From contig DBCR01000084.1 of assembly GCA_002293125.1 (NCBI GenBank), positions 1-32,714 of the forward strand: a stretch of 32,714 nucleotides of DNA, in the 5' to 3' direction. The position numbers were made by a program, and so were the translations under genes. Under the pieces are notes generated by a model that saw nothing but the letters and a program-made list of their open reading frames with translations, was not told where the DNA came from and ran no database searches. Within the stretch, counting starts at the first letter, position 1; the number at the start of each line of letters is the position of its first letter. The stretch is from Opitutia bacterium UBA953. Lineage in GTDB: Bacteria; Verrucomicrobiota; Verrucomicrobiia; Opitutales; UBA953. Below, in pieces: positions 15,599 to 24,697 of this stretch.

Positions 15599-17266
15599 AT
15601 GCCCTCCTCCCTGAAATTCACTTCGCGTGAACTGACTGTGATGATCCTCGCCGGACTCATCCTGGTGTTGGCTCCGTGGGGTTGGGGCGGGGTGGTCCTC
15701 TGGACGGTCGCCGCGATGCTCGGCCTTGCCGTCGCCGCGTTCGTCGCGACCTTCGCCGAAGCCCGCACGCAGCGCATGGCGATGGGCGCTTGGTTCTTCG
15801 GACTGTTACTCGCGCTTTACGGGGCCTCCGCCGAAGGCGCCGCTCCCTGGACCTATCGCTGGCTTGATTACGTCTGCTTCCCGGCCTTCGCCCTGATGGG
15901 TTCGGCGATCGCCGCCTTCCTGTTATCGCGTGATCTGATGTCCCGGCCGGCCGTTGAATTGCGCCGCGAGCTTTTCCGCTCAGTACCGTTCTGGGCCGGC
16001 GTCGCGTTGTTCACCTATTTCGTCGTCCAAGATCTCAACGCCTGGGGCATCGTCGTCGACCGCGAGGCCTTCTGGGCCAAGCAAGGCCTGCCGGGCATCG
16101 ACGTCGGCAAGTTCGACATTCGTCCGCAGCCTTATCTGTCTTGGCTACCCTCCGGCCTCAACGCGCCGTTCTCCGCCGCCGATACGTCGCAGCCCCCGAT
16201 GAATGCCTGGCGCCAGATGATGGTCCTCGGAGCGCCTTGGCTCTTGTTCTGCGCGCTCCACGCCGGCCTGCGCCGTCGTCGCGGCTTCGTCACGCTCGGT
16301 TGGATCACCGTTCTGATGGCCTGCGCGGTCGGAGCCTTCGGCTTCCTGAACCAGCATTCGTCCGGGACGATTCTTGGTTACCCGATCCCCTATAACACGC
16401 GCTGCTTCGGTCCCTTCATCAGCCGCAACCATGCCGGCGTCTACCTCTACCTCCATGCCGCCCTCGCCCTGGCGCTCACGTTCTGGCACATCCGTCGCGC
16501 CGGCGAAAATGCATTGCGTGGCGGCCCACACTTGGTCGCGGCCTTCGTTACCTTTAGCCTCGCGCTGCTCGCGACCCTGACCAGCAGCACCGCCGCCGCC
16601 CTCGCGGTCCTTACGCTCTTCGCCCTCGCGTTGCCGACGGTCTATTATTTCGGCTTCACAGGGTCTCGCGGTTCCCGCCGACAAATATTAATCGTCACTG
16701 GAGCGGCGATGCTTTTCGCCGCCAGCCTGATCCTGATCATTGCCGACCTGAAACCAATCGTCGAGCGTTTCCAGAAGAAGGCGGCGTCCTATCAGCTGGA
16801 CGGCACCGATGACCGCGCGCCCTTGCGCCGCGCGACCTGGTCGCTGATCAGCGAGGCCGGCTGGACGGGCCGTGCCTGGGTCGGCTACGGCGCCGGCTCC
16901 TACCGCTGGATCTCACCGCCTTATCAGGCGCAGCAGAAAGAGCTCCAGCGCGACGGGAAACTTTTCTACCGCGCGATCCACGCGCATAATGACTGGCTCG
17001 AGATGCTCGCTGATTGGGGCGTCATCGGGCTCCTCCCGGTCTTCGCGGCCCTCCTCTGGCTCGGCCGTCGCTTGGGCCGCGCTTTCCATGGCGGCCATCC
17101 CGAGACCGTGCCGCTCGCGCTGGTGCTCATCCTGCTTGCCGCGCATGCGACGGTCGACCTGCTCTTCTGGTTCACGCCGTTGATGTTCACGGCGGCCTTC
17201 GTCGCCGCGGCGATGACCTGCCTCACCGAGCAGTCGTCTGCCGAACAGGCCCGCGACCTTTCCTGA
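15599..17266 (+). CDS. O-antigen ligase/polymerase family membrane protein (Wzy/WaaL-like)
   Basis: A multi-spanning inner-membrane protein of 555 residues with about a dozen hydrophobic segments, from VMILAGLILVLAPWGWGG at the N terminus to LILLAAHATVDLLFWF near the end. A long periplasmic-type loop lies before the C-terminal helices and carries YRAIHAHNDWLEMLADWG (His461-Glu468), the H.HN..LE motif of O-antigen ligase/Wzy_C proteins. Role: joining or polymerising undecaprenyl-linked glycans. The ATG at 15599 fits the MPSS start seen in neighbours; the frame is open further up into the repeat. It ends two bases before the TTG of the next gene, with which it forms an operon. Confidence 0.88.
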   Translation: MPSSLKFTSRELTVMILAGLILVLAPWGWGGVVLWTVAAMLGLAVAAFVATFAEARTQRMAMGAWFFGLLLALYGASAEGAAPWTYRWLDYVCFPAFALMGSAIAAFLLSRDLMSRPAVELRRELFRSVPFWAGVALFTYFVVQDLNAWGIVVDREAFWAKQGLPGIDVGKFDIRPQPYLSWLPSGLNAPFSAADTSQPPMNAWRQMMVLGAPWLLFCALHAGLRRRRGFVTLGWITVLMACAVGAFGFLNQHSSGTILGYPIPYNTRCFGPFISRNHAGVYLYLHAALALALTFWHIRRAGENALRGGPHLVAAFVTFSLALLATLTSSTAAALAVLTLFALALPTVYYFGFTGSRGSRRQILIVTGAAMLFAASLILIIADLKPIVERFQKKAASYQLDGTDDRAPLRRATWSLISEAGWTGRAWVGYGAGSYRWISPPYQAQQKELQRDGKLFYRAIHAHNDWLEMLADWGVIGLLPVFAALLWLGRRLGRAFHGGHPETVPLALVLILLAAHATVDLLFWFTPLMFTAAFVAAAMTCLTEQSSAEQARDLS

Positions 17267-17268
17267 CT

Positions 17269-19284
17269 TTGCGCCAGATCGTCCAACAGCTGGGCTCGGG
17301 TCGCACCGAGCTCCTCGACGTGCCCGCGCCGGGCCCGCGCCGCGGCCGTCTGCTCGTCCGCGCGACGCGTTCGCTGGTGTCGCTCGGCACGGAACGGATG
17401 CTCGTCGAATTCAGTCGCGGCGGCTGGCTCAGCAAGGCCCGCCAGCAGCCGGAGAAATTTCGCGCGGTGATCGCCAAAGTCCGCTCCGAAGGATTCTTCG
17501 CCACGGTCTCGGCAGTCCGCAGCAAGCTCGCCCAGCCGATCCCGCTGGGCTATTGCCACGTGGGTCAGGTGCTCGCCGCCGGCGAGGTCTCCGGCTTCGG
17601 CGCTGGCGACCGCGTGGTCTCCAACTCGCCGCACGCTGAAGTGGTCTCGGCCGATCCGGCTTTCGCCGCCCGTATTCCTGACGGCGTCTCCGACGAACAC
17701 GCGGCCTTCACGCCGCTCGCGGCCGTCGCCCTGCAAGGCCTCCGACTTGTCGACGCCCGACCCGGCGAGACGGTGGTGGTCATGGGACTGGGCCTCATCG
17801 GCCAGCTCGCGGTCCGCCTGCTCCGCTCCCGCGGCGTCACGGTCGTCGGCATTGACCCCGATGAAGCAAAGCGAGCCGATGCCAAGCAGGCCGGTGCGAC
17901 GGTCCCGGAACTGGGTGCGCCGCTCGCCACGCTCCTTCCCGGCGGCGCGGCCGGCATTCTCATCACGGCCAGCACTTCCTCCGACGAGCCGGTCAACCAG
18001 GCCGCCCGCCTCTGCCGGCGCCGCGGTCGCGTCGTCCTCGTGGGCGTGACAGGGCTCACGCTCAACCGCGCCGACTTCTATGAGAACGAGGTGACCTTCC
18101 AGGTCTCGCGCTCCTACGGCTCCGCCGATGCGTCCGATCCGTCTTCGGCCCGCGCCAACTTCGACGAAGTCCTGGCGCTGATGGCTTCGCGCGAGCTCGA
18201 CGTCTCCCCGCTGCTCACCTCGCGCCATCCGTTCGCCGAAGCGACGAAGATCTACGACGACCTCCGTCGCCCGGGCGCCTACGGCCTGCTCATCGAATAC
18301 GCGGTCCCGAACGAGGCGCTGGTCCGGACGTTGCCCGGCGGGGATTGGGATAGCCGCACTGCCGGCGGCATCGGCGTCATCGGGTGCGGCAACTTCGCTT
18401 CCCGTGTCCTCGTGCCGGCGCTCCGTCGCCAAGGCGCGTCGCCCTCCGCCTTCGTCTCCGCCAACGGCCTTTCCGCGAGGCTGCTCGCCGGCACCGCGGC
18501 GACCGCGACCACCGACGTGACCGCGGTGCTCGACGACCCGAAGATCTCGACGGTCTTCATCGCGACCCGTCATGGAGAACATGGCGAACTCGTCCGCGCG
18601 GCGCTCGGGGCCGGCAAGCACGTCTGGGTCGAGAAGCCGCTCGCGCTCACGGAAGCCGACCTCGACGCCACGATGGCGGTCACCCGCTCGTCATCCGGCC
18701 TCCTTGCCGTCGGCTTCAATCGTCGGTTCGCCCCGCTCGCCGTCCGGCTCCGCGCCGCGCTCGTAGCTCAATCGGGCCCAAGGCGTTTCACCGTCGAGAT
18801 CAACGCCGGTCGCCTGCCCGCCAACCATTGGACGCTCGATCCGCGGCAGGGTGGGGGACGTATCGTCGGCGAGGCCTGTCATTTTGTCGACCTACTCCGT
18901 TTCCTTTCCGGCAGCGCCATCGCCACGGCCCATTGTTTATCCCGCAATGGCGACGGACAGGATGGCGGTTGCTTCGAAATGAAATTCGCCAACGGCGATA
19001 TCGCCGCGCTCAACTACCGCACTGATTCACCCGCACACCTACCGAAGGAACGCATCAAAGTCGCGGGCGAAGGTTGGTCCGCCGAGATCGATAACTGGAA
19101 ATCACTCCGCTCGACGAATCTACCTGGCGCCTCCGCTCTTCCCGCCTGGCTCGGAGGCCCCGCTCGCGGCAAAGGCCACGCCGAAGCGCTCGCCGCTTTC
19201 CTCGCCGGTATCCCCGTCTCCCTCGACGAAATCGAAGAAGTCTCCCGGTGGAGTATTCGGATGCAGGGCATGGCAAGAAGCTAG
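17269..19284 (+). CDS. Bi-domain oxidoreductase (MDR-like plus Gfo/Idh/MocA)
   Basis: A 671-residue fusion. Residues 1-340 form a zinc-dehydrogenase-like (MDR) domain: it opens with LRQIVQQLGSGRTELLDVP, has SLVSLGTERM, and the Rossmann motif MGLGLIGQLAVRLL (Met172 on). Residues about 365-671 form a Gfo/Idh/MocA domain with GVIGCGNFASRVL (Gly369 on) and EKPLALTEADL (Glu455-Lys-Pro). Such fusions are common in exopolysaccharide loci, often next to heparinase-like lyases; the reaction is not established to my knowledge. The start is TTG at 17269: it gives the family's usual M(K/R)QIVQ opening, and earlier in-frame codons lie inside the upstream gene. Its stop TAG is the first three bases of the E repeat. 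Confidence 0.88.
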   Translation: MRQIVQQLGSGRTELLDVPAPGPRRGRLLVRATRSLVSLGTERMLVEFSRGGWLSKARQQPEKFRAVIAKVRSEGFFATVSAVRSKLAQPIPLGYCHVGQVLAAGEVSGFGAGDRVVSNSPHAEVVSADPAFAARIPDGVSDEHAAFTPLAAVALQGLRLVDARPGETVVVMGLGLIGQLAVRLLRSRGVTVVGIDPDEAKRADAKQAGATVPELGAPLATLLPGGAAGILITASTSSDEPVNQAARLCRRRGRVVLVGVTGLTLNRADFYENEVTFQVSRSYGSADASDPSSARANFDEVLALMASRELDVSPLLTSRHPFAEATKIYDDLRRPGAYGLLIEYAVPNEALVRTLPGGDWDSRTAGGIGVIGCGNFASRVLVPALRRQGASPSAFVSANGLSARLLAGTAATATTDVTAVLDDPKISTVFIATRHGEHGELVRAALGAGKHVWVEKPLALTEADLDATMAVTRSSSGLLAVGFNRRFAPLAVRLRAALVAQSGPRRFTVEINAGRLPANHWTLDPRQGGGRIVGEACHFVDLLRFLSGSAIATAHCLSRNGDGQDGGCFEMKFANGDIAALNYRTDSPAHLPKERIKVAGEGWSAEIDNWKSLRSTNLPGASALPAWLGGPARGKGHAEALAAFLAGIPVSLDEIEEVSRWSIRMQGMARS

Positions 19285-19631
19285 AGGCCCGGAGGCCCAG
19301 AGGCTCGGTTGACGAGAGCGATACAGTTTCGGGTCCCTGGTCTCGGCCCTCAGGTATCTGGTACGGGTCATAAGGTACAGATGCGGGTGCCGGGCGAAAT
19401 GCAGATCCTGAACCTGCACCCGAACCCGAAGACCTGAACCTGGCTCCCGACGGCTGAGACCCGAGACCTGAAAATGTCTCACCCCCAGCCAATTATCAGG
19501 TCTCCGGTTTCCCTTTGAGTTAGTACGTCTGTATGCCTCGTCTGAGCCTCCGAGCCTCTGGTCAACTAAGCCTCTAATTTGCATCTCCCCTTGCCCACGT
19601 GCCCACGTGCCAGCCTGCCCCCTAAACTAAA
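19285..19631. repeat. Repeat-filled junction oxidoreductase | wecC
   Basis: 347 bp without a gene. E begins on the stop codon (19282-19316), then D (19326-19474), an A' right arm (19498-19522) with a slightly changed flank (CCAATTATCAGG), E' (19541-19577) and G (about 19585-19631) running into the wecC ATG. No left A arm and no B hairpin. Confidence 0.86.
19326..19474. repeat. D element, imperfect palindrome
   Basis: Second copy of the CAGGT/CGGGT-word palindrome; it begins GTTTCGGGTCCCTGGTCTC and ends GAGACCCGAGACCTGAAAA. The arms have drifted from the other copies but keep overall complementarity. Confidence 0.83.
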
Positions 19632-20855
19632 ATGCCCTCCCTCTGCGTCCTCGGCCTCGGCTATATCGGCCTCCCGACCGCGTCCATCTTCGCGACGAAG
19701 GGACGCCGCGTCCTCGGCGTCGACGTCTCCGCGTCGGTCGTCGAGACGATCAACAGCGGCCGCATCCATATCCAGGAACCGGACCTCGACGTCCTCGTAC
19801 GGGCGGCGGTGCAGTCCGGCAACCTCAAGGCCGCGACCACGCCTGCCTCGGCCGACGTCTTCATCCTCGCCGTGCCGACGCCTTTCCTCGCCTCGGCGGA
19901 CGGCGCCCGCGTACCGGACCTTTCGTTCGTCGAAGCCGCGACCCGTTCGATCGCCCCCTTCGTCGCTACCGGCAACCTGATCATCCTCGAGTCCACCTCC
20001 CCGGTCGGCACGACCGAGAAGGTGAAGGGCTGGCTTGAGGCCGAACTCGCGAAGCTCGGCCGCCAGGTCGACGGCCTGCTCTACGCGCACTGCCCCGAGC
20101 GCATCCTCCCGGGACAGATGCTCAAGGAACTGGTCTCCAACGATCGCATCTGCGGTGGCCTCACGCCGTCCGCGGCCGAGAAGGCCCGCGACCTCTACGC
20201 GACGTTCTGCACCGCGCAGATCTTCCTTACCGATGCACGTACGGCCGAATTAGCGAAGCTGACCGAGAACGCTTACCGCGACGTCAACATCGCCTTTGCC
20301 AACGAGCTCTCGCTGATCTGCGACAAGCTGAGCATCGATGTCTGGGAGCTCATCCGCCTGGCGAACCGCCATCCGCGCGTGAAGATCCTCCAGCCTGGTC
20401 CGGGTGTGGGCGGACACTGTATCGCGGTCGACCCTTGGTTCATCGTCGATGCCGCTCCCGCCGAGGCGCGACTCATTCGCACCGCGCGTGAGGTCAATGA
20501 TTCGAAACCGCATCATGTCGTCGCCCAGGTCCGCGCCGCCGCAGGCAAGGACGCTGTCGTCGCCTGCCTCGGCCTCGCCTTCAAGGCCAACGTCGACGAC
20601 CTGCGCGAATCTCCCGCGGTCGAAATCGTGGCTCACCTCGCTGACGCCGGCTTGAAGGTCCTCGCCGTCGAGCCGCACGTGGCCGTGCTGCCGAAGGCGC
20701 TGCAGGGTAGGGCGGAACTCGTCACGCTCGCCGACGCACTGGCGCGTGCCTCCGTCGTCGTCCTCCTCGTCGATCACCGCGCCTTCGCCGGTCTCACCCT
20801 TGAGCAGCTCAAGGGGAAGAAGTTGATTGATACGCGCGGCATGGTGCGGGCCTGA
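19632..20855 (+). CDS. wecC: UDP-N-acetyl-D-mannosamine dehydrogenase
   Basis: NAD-dependent four-electron oxidation of UDP-ManNAc to UDP-ManNAcA. The N-terminal Rossmann domain starts at once (MPSLCVLGLGYIGLPTASIF); then VPTPF, ESTSPVGTTEKV, YAHCPERILPG, LTENAYRDVNIAFANEL with the catalytic Lys/Asn region, and PGVGGHCIAVDPWFI with the nucleophile Cys263. FKANVDDLRESPA opens the C-terminal UDP-binding domain. Length (407 aa) is normal. The partner epimerase wecB lies 2.7 kb downstream, separated by the heparinase gene and two repeat blocks. Confidence 0.94.
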   Translation: MPSLCVLGLGYIGLPTASIFATKGRRVLGVDVSASVVETINSGRIHIQEPDLDVLVRAAVQSGNLKAATTPASADVFILAVPTPFLASADGARVPDLSFVEAATRSIAPFVATGNLIILESTSPVGTTEKVKGWLEAELAKLGRQVDGLLYAHCPERILPGQMLKELVSNDRICGGLTPSAAEKARDLYATFCTAQIFLTDARTAELAKLTENAYRDVNIAFANELSLICDKLSIDVWELIRLANRHPRVKILQPGPGVGGHCIAVDPWFIVDAAPAEARLIRTAREVNDSKPHHVVAQVRAAAGKDAVVACLGLAFKANVDDLRESPAVEIVAHLADAGLKVLAVEPHVAVLPKALQGRAELVTLADALARASVVVLLVDHRAFAGLTLEQLKGKKLIDTRGMVRA

Positions 20856-21112
20856 AGGCCCGGAGGCCCAGAGGCTCGGTTGACCAGCTTAACGCATCAC
20901 TCAAAGGGAGACCGGGAACCGGGAAGTTTGCTTCGGTTATATGTCCCCGGCCAATCATCCGGTCTCCGGTTCCCCTTTGAGTTAATGCCGCTCTCCCTCC
21001 GGCCAACTGGCAACCTATCAACCGTTCAACTTAGTGCCCCTCTGAGCCTCCGTGCCTCTGGTCAACTAAGCCTCTAGCTAGTCCAGCCCTCCTGTCCTCC
21101 GGCCCTCGCCCA
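20856..21112. repeat. Repeat-filled junction wecC | heparinase
   Basis: 257 bp, the shortest full junction in the cluster. E arm follows the stop (20855-20887), then a compact A element (20899-20985), F' (21001-21033, complement of the F arms found after other genes), E' (21041-21076) and a short module I (about 21079-21112) that ends at the GTG start. Confidence 0.86.
20899..20985. repeat. Compact A palindrome without insert
   Basis: Left arm ACTCAAAGGGAGACCGGG and right arm CCGGTCTCCGGTTCCCCT plus TTGAGT face each other across a 37-base loop (GCTTCGGTTATATGTCCCC then GGCCAATCAT). Other junctions carry the C/B insert inside this loop. Confidence 0.85.
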
Positions 21113-23044
21113 GTGCTCCTTCCTCTCCTCCATCACCTCGGCCCTTCCTGGCTCTTCCGTCGCGTGCGCTGGGCGTGCGAGCGTAAGCTCGGGCTCTGGG
21201 AATGGCGTTCGCCGATGCGTCCGTGGAAGGATTTCGCGAACGGCTTCGATCCGGTCGCTTGGCGACAGTCCGCGCCGCGTCTGCCGATCGCGAATCTGGA
21301 TCGGACTCACCTCGCGCCGCAGCTCGAAGCCTGGTCCGTCGATTCCGGTCACACTCCGGTTGCCGAGGCCGATGCCTTCGCCCGCGGTTACGCCCGCATC
21401 TTCTCCCATCACCTCGTCGAGGTCGGCCGCCCCGACCGTTGGACGCGTAGCGTCCTCACCGGGCATTCGACCGATCCGTACAAGCATTGGTCCCGCCTCC
21501 GTGATACCGGGTCCGATGATATCAAGGGCGTCTGGGAACTCTCCCGCTTCTCCTGGGCCTACGCCCTTGTCCGTGCTTGGTTGCGCGATGGCGATGAACG
21601 CCACGTCGAGCTCTTCTGGTCGACGCTCGAGGATTGGATGACGCGTAATCCGCCGAACCGTGGTCCGAACTGGATGTGCGGCCAAGAGTGCGCCTTCCGC
21701 CTGATCGCCGTCACCTTCGCTGTCCAGGCCTTCCGTGACCACCCGGCGACGACCGACGCGCGTCTGACGCTCGCCGCCCGTTTCGCCGACGCCACCAGCC
21801 GGCGCATCGAATTCCATCTGGAGTACGCGCTTTCGCAGCAGAACAATCATGGCATCTCGGAGGTCATCGGCCTGCAGACCGCCGCCACGTTCTGGCCGAG
21901 CCTCCGCGGCTCTCCGTATTGGTATCACGCCGCCGTAAAGTCCCTCGCGAAGCAGTGTGCCGAATTGATCGGTCCTGACGGTGGCTTCAGCCAGCACTCG
22001 ACCAATTATCATCGGCTCCTGCTGCAGCTCCTGGCCTGGTCCGAGGTCGTCGAGCGCTCGGCCGGCGGCACCTTGCCGGAACCGGTGCGCGCGCAGGCTC
22101 TCGCCGCGACGGATTTCCTCGCGACGTTGATGGAGTCGGACGGCACCGTCCCGCGCTATGGCTGCGACGACGGCGCGAACCTCCTTCCGCTGAGCGGCTG
22201 CCCGTTCGAGGATTTCCGTCCGTCGGTCGGTGCGGCCCTCGCTCTCTTCAAAGGCGAACGCCTGCCGGCCGGACCTTGGGACGAGACCTCGCTTCTGCTT
22301 CTCGGGCCAATCTCCGCGAGCGCCGACCCGGCGTTGCGCCCGCCCGCCGAATTCCGCGATGCCGGCGTCTTCCAGCTCCGCCATCCGCGCGGGACGCTCT
22401 TCTTCCGGGCTCCGGAAGAATTTCGCACGCGCCCCTCGCATGCCGACCAGCTGCACGTCTCGCTCCGCTGGGATGGCGAGTGGCTCACCGAAGACCCCGG
22501 AACCTATTCTTACAATGCCCCCGGTGGCTGGGATGGTTTCGCCGGCTCCCGCTTCCACAATGTCGTCACGGTCGGCGAGTTCGACTCCATGCGCCGCGTC
22601 AGGCGCTTTCTCTGGCTGCCGTGGGTCGGATGTAAGGTGCGCTGGCAGTTCGATGGCGTCGCGGCTTCACACCGAGGCTTCCCGGGCTTCAAATCCCAGC
22701 GTCGGGTCGTGAAAGTCCCGGGTGGCTTCGTGATCATCGATCGCCTGACGGGCCTCCTGAAACAGGAGGGTCGCTTCACCTTACGCTGGCATGGCCGCAC
22801 CCGCGAAGGGCTCGAACAATTGACCGTCGCCTGTTCCGCGCCCTCGACGGAAGAAACCGTCACCGCACTCCCGGACGGCGGGGAAGGGTGGCACTCGACG
22901 CACTACGGTTCCAAGGAGCCTGCGTGGTGCCGCCAGATTACGGCCACGGGCGATGACGTCACCTTCGTCACCGCGCTCGGCTGCTCGCTCCGCCTCGAAG
23001 CCCACAGTTTTTTCGCCGACGGCGAAGAGTATCCGCTCGAGTGA
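21113..23044 (+). CDS. Heparinase II/III family polysaccharide lyase
   Basis: A 643-residue protein with an alpha/alpha toroid N-terminal region (about 60-360) and a beta-sandwich heparinase II/III C-terminal region (about 400-600). Visible marks are RGPNWMCGQECAFRLIA, ALSQQNNHGISEVIGL, DGGFSQHSTNYHRLLLQL (Phe292-His300), and, in the C domain, SHADQLHVSLRWDGEWL and DPGTYSYN. These fit lyases that cut uronic-acid polysaccharides by beta-elimination. Members in EPS loci are thought to trim or release the polymer; that role is inferred from context. The start is GTG at 21113; no signal peptide is clear, as is common for EPS-locus members. Confidence 0.88.
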   Translation: MLLPLLHHLGPSWLFRRVRWACERKLGLWEWRSPMRPWKDFANGFDPVAWRQSAPRLPIANLDRTHLAPQLEAWSVDSGHTPVAEADAFARGYARIFSHHLVEVGRPDRWTRSVLTGHSTDPYKHWSRLRDTGSDDIKGVWELSRFSWAYALVRAWLRDGDERHVELFWSTLEDWMTRNPPNRGPNWMCGQECAFRLIAVTFAVQAFRDHPATTDARLTLAARFADATSRRIEFHLEYALSQQNNHGISEVIGLQTAATFWPSLRGSPYWYHAAVKSLAKQCAELIGPDGGFSQHSTNYHRLLLQLLAWSEVVERSAGGTLPEPVRAQALAATDFLATLMESDGTVPRYGCDDGANLLPLSGCPFEDFRPSVGAALALFKGERLPAGPWDETSLLLLGPISASADPALRPPAEFRDAGVFQLRHPRGTLFFRAPEEFRTRPSHADQLHVSLRWDGEWLTEDPGTYSYNAPGGWDGFAGSRFHNVVTVGEFDSMRRVRRFLWLPWVGCKVRWQFDGVAASHRGFPGFKSQRRVVKVPGGFVIIDRLTGLLKQEGRFTLRWHGRTREGLEQLTVACSAPSTEETVTALPDGGEGWHSTHYGSKEPAWCRQITATGDDVTFVTALGCSLRLEAHSFFADGEEYPLE

Positions 23045-23101
23045 ACACTCGAGCTTGAGTTGACCCGTTGATCAGTGGGCCAGTTGGCCAGGATGCATCG
23101 A

Positions 23102-23194
23102 GGTAGGGACAGCACCACGTGCTGTCCTAGCTGCCTTGGATAGGGTCGAGTATCCCTGCTTGACCGCGGCCGACCAAGGATGGTCAGCCCTACC
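23102..23194. repeat. REPIN-like GTAG double hairpin (ACAGCAC stem)
   Basis: GGTAGGG and CCCTACC ends enclose hairpin GGACAGCAC-CAC-GTGCTGTCC (9 bp, perfect, 23107-23127) and hairpin GACCA-AGGA-TGGTC (23172-23185). Between them are CCTTGG/CCAAGG and GGATA/TATCC pairs. Stem words differ from all other copies. Confidence 0.75.
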
Positions 23195-23202
23195 AAGAGG
23201 CA

Positions 23203-23352
23203 TTTTCGGGTCCCAGGTCTCAGCCCTCAGGTCTCAGGTGCGGGTTATCAGGTACAGGTACGGGTGCGGGGTAAAATTCAGGTCCTGAACCTGTACCCGA
23301 ACCCGAATACCTGAACCTGGCTCCCGACTGCCGAGACCCGAGACCTGAAAAT
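23203..23352. repeat. D element, imperfect palindrome
   Basis: Third D copy, from TTTTCGGGTCCCAGGTCTC to GAGACCCGAGACCTGAAAAT, with A/T-rich centre GTAAAATT. It is joined to CCCCCAGCCAATCATCCGG of A', as in the other two copies. Confidence 0.85.
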
Positions 23353-23545
23353 GTGCCCCCAGCCAATCATCCGGTCTCCGGTTCCCCTTTGAGTTAGGCC
23401 TCTGCCTCCCTTGACCACTGGTCAACTTGTCACCCGGCCAGCTAGTTAGTCTCACTGAGCCTCCGAGCCTCTGGTCAACTAAGCCTCTCGTTTGTAATCT
23501 CCCCTTGTCCACGTGCCCCCGTGCCAGCTTGCCCCCTAACTTAAA

Positions 23546-24697
23546 ATGCCCTCCCTCGCCCTCATCGTCGGAACGCGCCCCGAGTGCATCAAGCTCGCGC
23601 CGGTGTTCGCCGAACTGCGTCGCGCAGGCAAGGTGCGGCCGCTGCTCGTCTCGACCGGCCAGCATCGCGAGCTGCTGGATCAAGCCCTGGGTTCGTTCGG
23701 CCTGAAGCCCGACGTCGACCTCGGCCTGATGACGCCCGGTCAGTCGCTGCCGGAGCTTTCTTCGCGCGTACTCACGGGCGTCTCCGCCTGGCTCGCTGAA
23801 GCCAAGCCATCGGCCATCCTCGTCCAGGGCGATACTACCACCGTACTCGGTTCGGCCATGGCCGCCTTCTACGCCGGTATCCCCGTCGGACATGTCGAAG
23901 CCGGTCTGCGCACGGATGATCTGAGTTCGCCGTTCCCGGAAGAGATGAACCGTCGCGTCACCTCGACGCTCGCTCGCTGGCATTTCTGCCCGACCGAAGG
24001 CGCTCAGGCCAATCTCCTCCGCGAAGGGATTTCCGCCGCCCACTGTCACGTCACGGGCAACACGGTCATCGATGCTCTGCTCGCCACGCGGGCGCGTATC
24101 GGCGGGATCGAGGCCGCCGCGGTCGGTGCTCGCCTCGACATCGCCCCGGCTTTCGTCGCCTCGCACCTCGCGGTACCGAAGGCCCGTTGGATCCTCGTCA
24201 CGGGCCACCGCCGCGAATCCTTCGGACCCGGGTTCGAGAATCTCTGCCGCGGCATCCGCCAGTTGGTCGACGCGCATCCCGACCTCGGGGTCGTCTATCC
24301 CGTACACCTCAATCCGCAGGTCCAGGAGCCCGTGCGTCGCCTCCTTGGTGGCCATCCGCGCATCGCGCTCGCCGCGCCGGCCGCCTACGAGGACTTCGTC
24401 TGGCTGATGGACCGCTCGACCTTCGTCCTCACTGATTCCGGTGGCGTGCAGGAGGAAGCCCCTTCGCTCGGCAAGCCCGTGCTCGTCATGCGCGGGAATA
24501 CCGAGCGGCCCGAAGGCCTCGCCGCCGGCACCAGCGAACTCGTCGGCACGGACGCCGCTCGCATCGTCGCCGCCGCGACCCGTCTGCTTGCCGATCCCGC
24601 CGAATACGCCCGCCGTTCCCAGCTGCGCAATCCGTATGGTGATGGGACTGCGGCGGCGAAGATCGCGCGGGTGATGGAGTCGGAATTGTACGATTAG
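23546..24697 (+). CDS. wecB: UDP-N-acetylglucosamine 2-epimerase
   Basis: Non-hydrolysing epimerase making UDP-ManNAc from UDP-GlcNAc, the substrate of WecC. GT-B fold of 383 residues, opening LIVGTRPECIKLAPV. Family motifs are VQGDTTTVLGSAMAAFYAG, HVEAGLRTDDLSSPFPEE (Glu118), NRRVTSTLA, HVTGNTVIDALL, VTGHRRESFG and TDSGGVQEEAPSLGKPVLV with the later GNTERPEG. All key parts are present. The stop TAG forms part of the F repeat (TTAGTTGACCC). Confidence 0.95.
   Translation: MPSLALIVGTRPECIKLAPVFAELRRAGKVRPLLVSTGQHRELLDQALGSFGLKPDVDLGLMTPGQSLPELSSRVLTGVSAWLAEAKPSAILVQGDTTTVLGSAMAAFYAGIPVGHVEAGLRTDDLSSPFPEEMNRRVTSTLARWHFCPTEGAQANLLREGISAAHCHVTGNTVIDALLATRARIGGIEAAAVGARLDIAPAFVASHLAVPKARWILVTGHRRESFGPGFENLCRGIRQLVDAHPDLGVVYPVHLNPQVQEPVRRLLGGHPRIALAAPAAYEDFVWLMDRSTFVLTDSGGVQEEAPSLGKPVLVMRGNTERPEGLAAGTSELVGTDAARIVAAATRLLADPAEYARRSQLRNPYGDGTAAAKIARVMESELYD

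Larger units (their letters stand above)
23045..23545. repeat. Repeat-filled junction heparinase | wecB
   Basis: 501 bp without a gene. F arm (23058-23091), a GTAG double hairpin of unusual sequence (23102-23194), D (23203-23352), A' right arm (23371-23396), F' (about 23408-23449, with TTGACCACTGGTCAA, itself a palindrome), E' (23454-23489) and G (23501-23542) up to the ATG. This junction has both B-type and D elements. Confidence 0.86.

Noticed and set aside
17014..17268. N-terminal extension of the bi-domain oxidoreductase
   Set aside because: The frame is open there, but the segment is a shadow of the ligase gene in another frame; the family's N terminus begins at TTG 17269.
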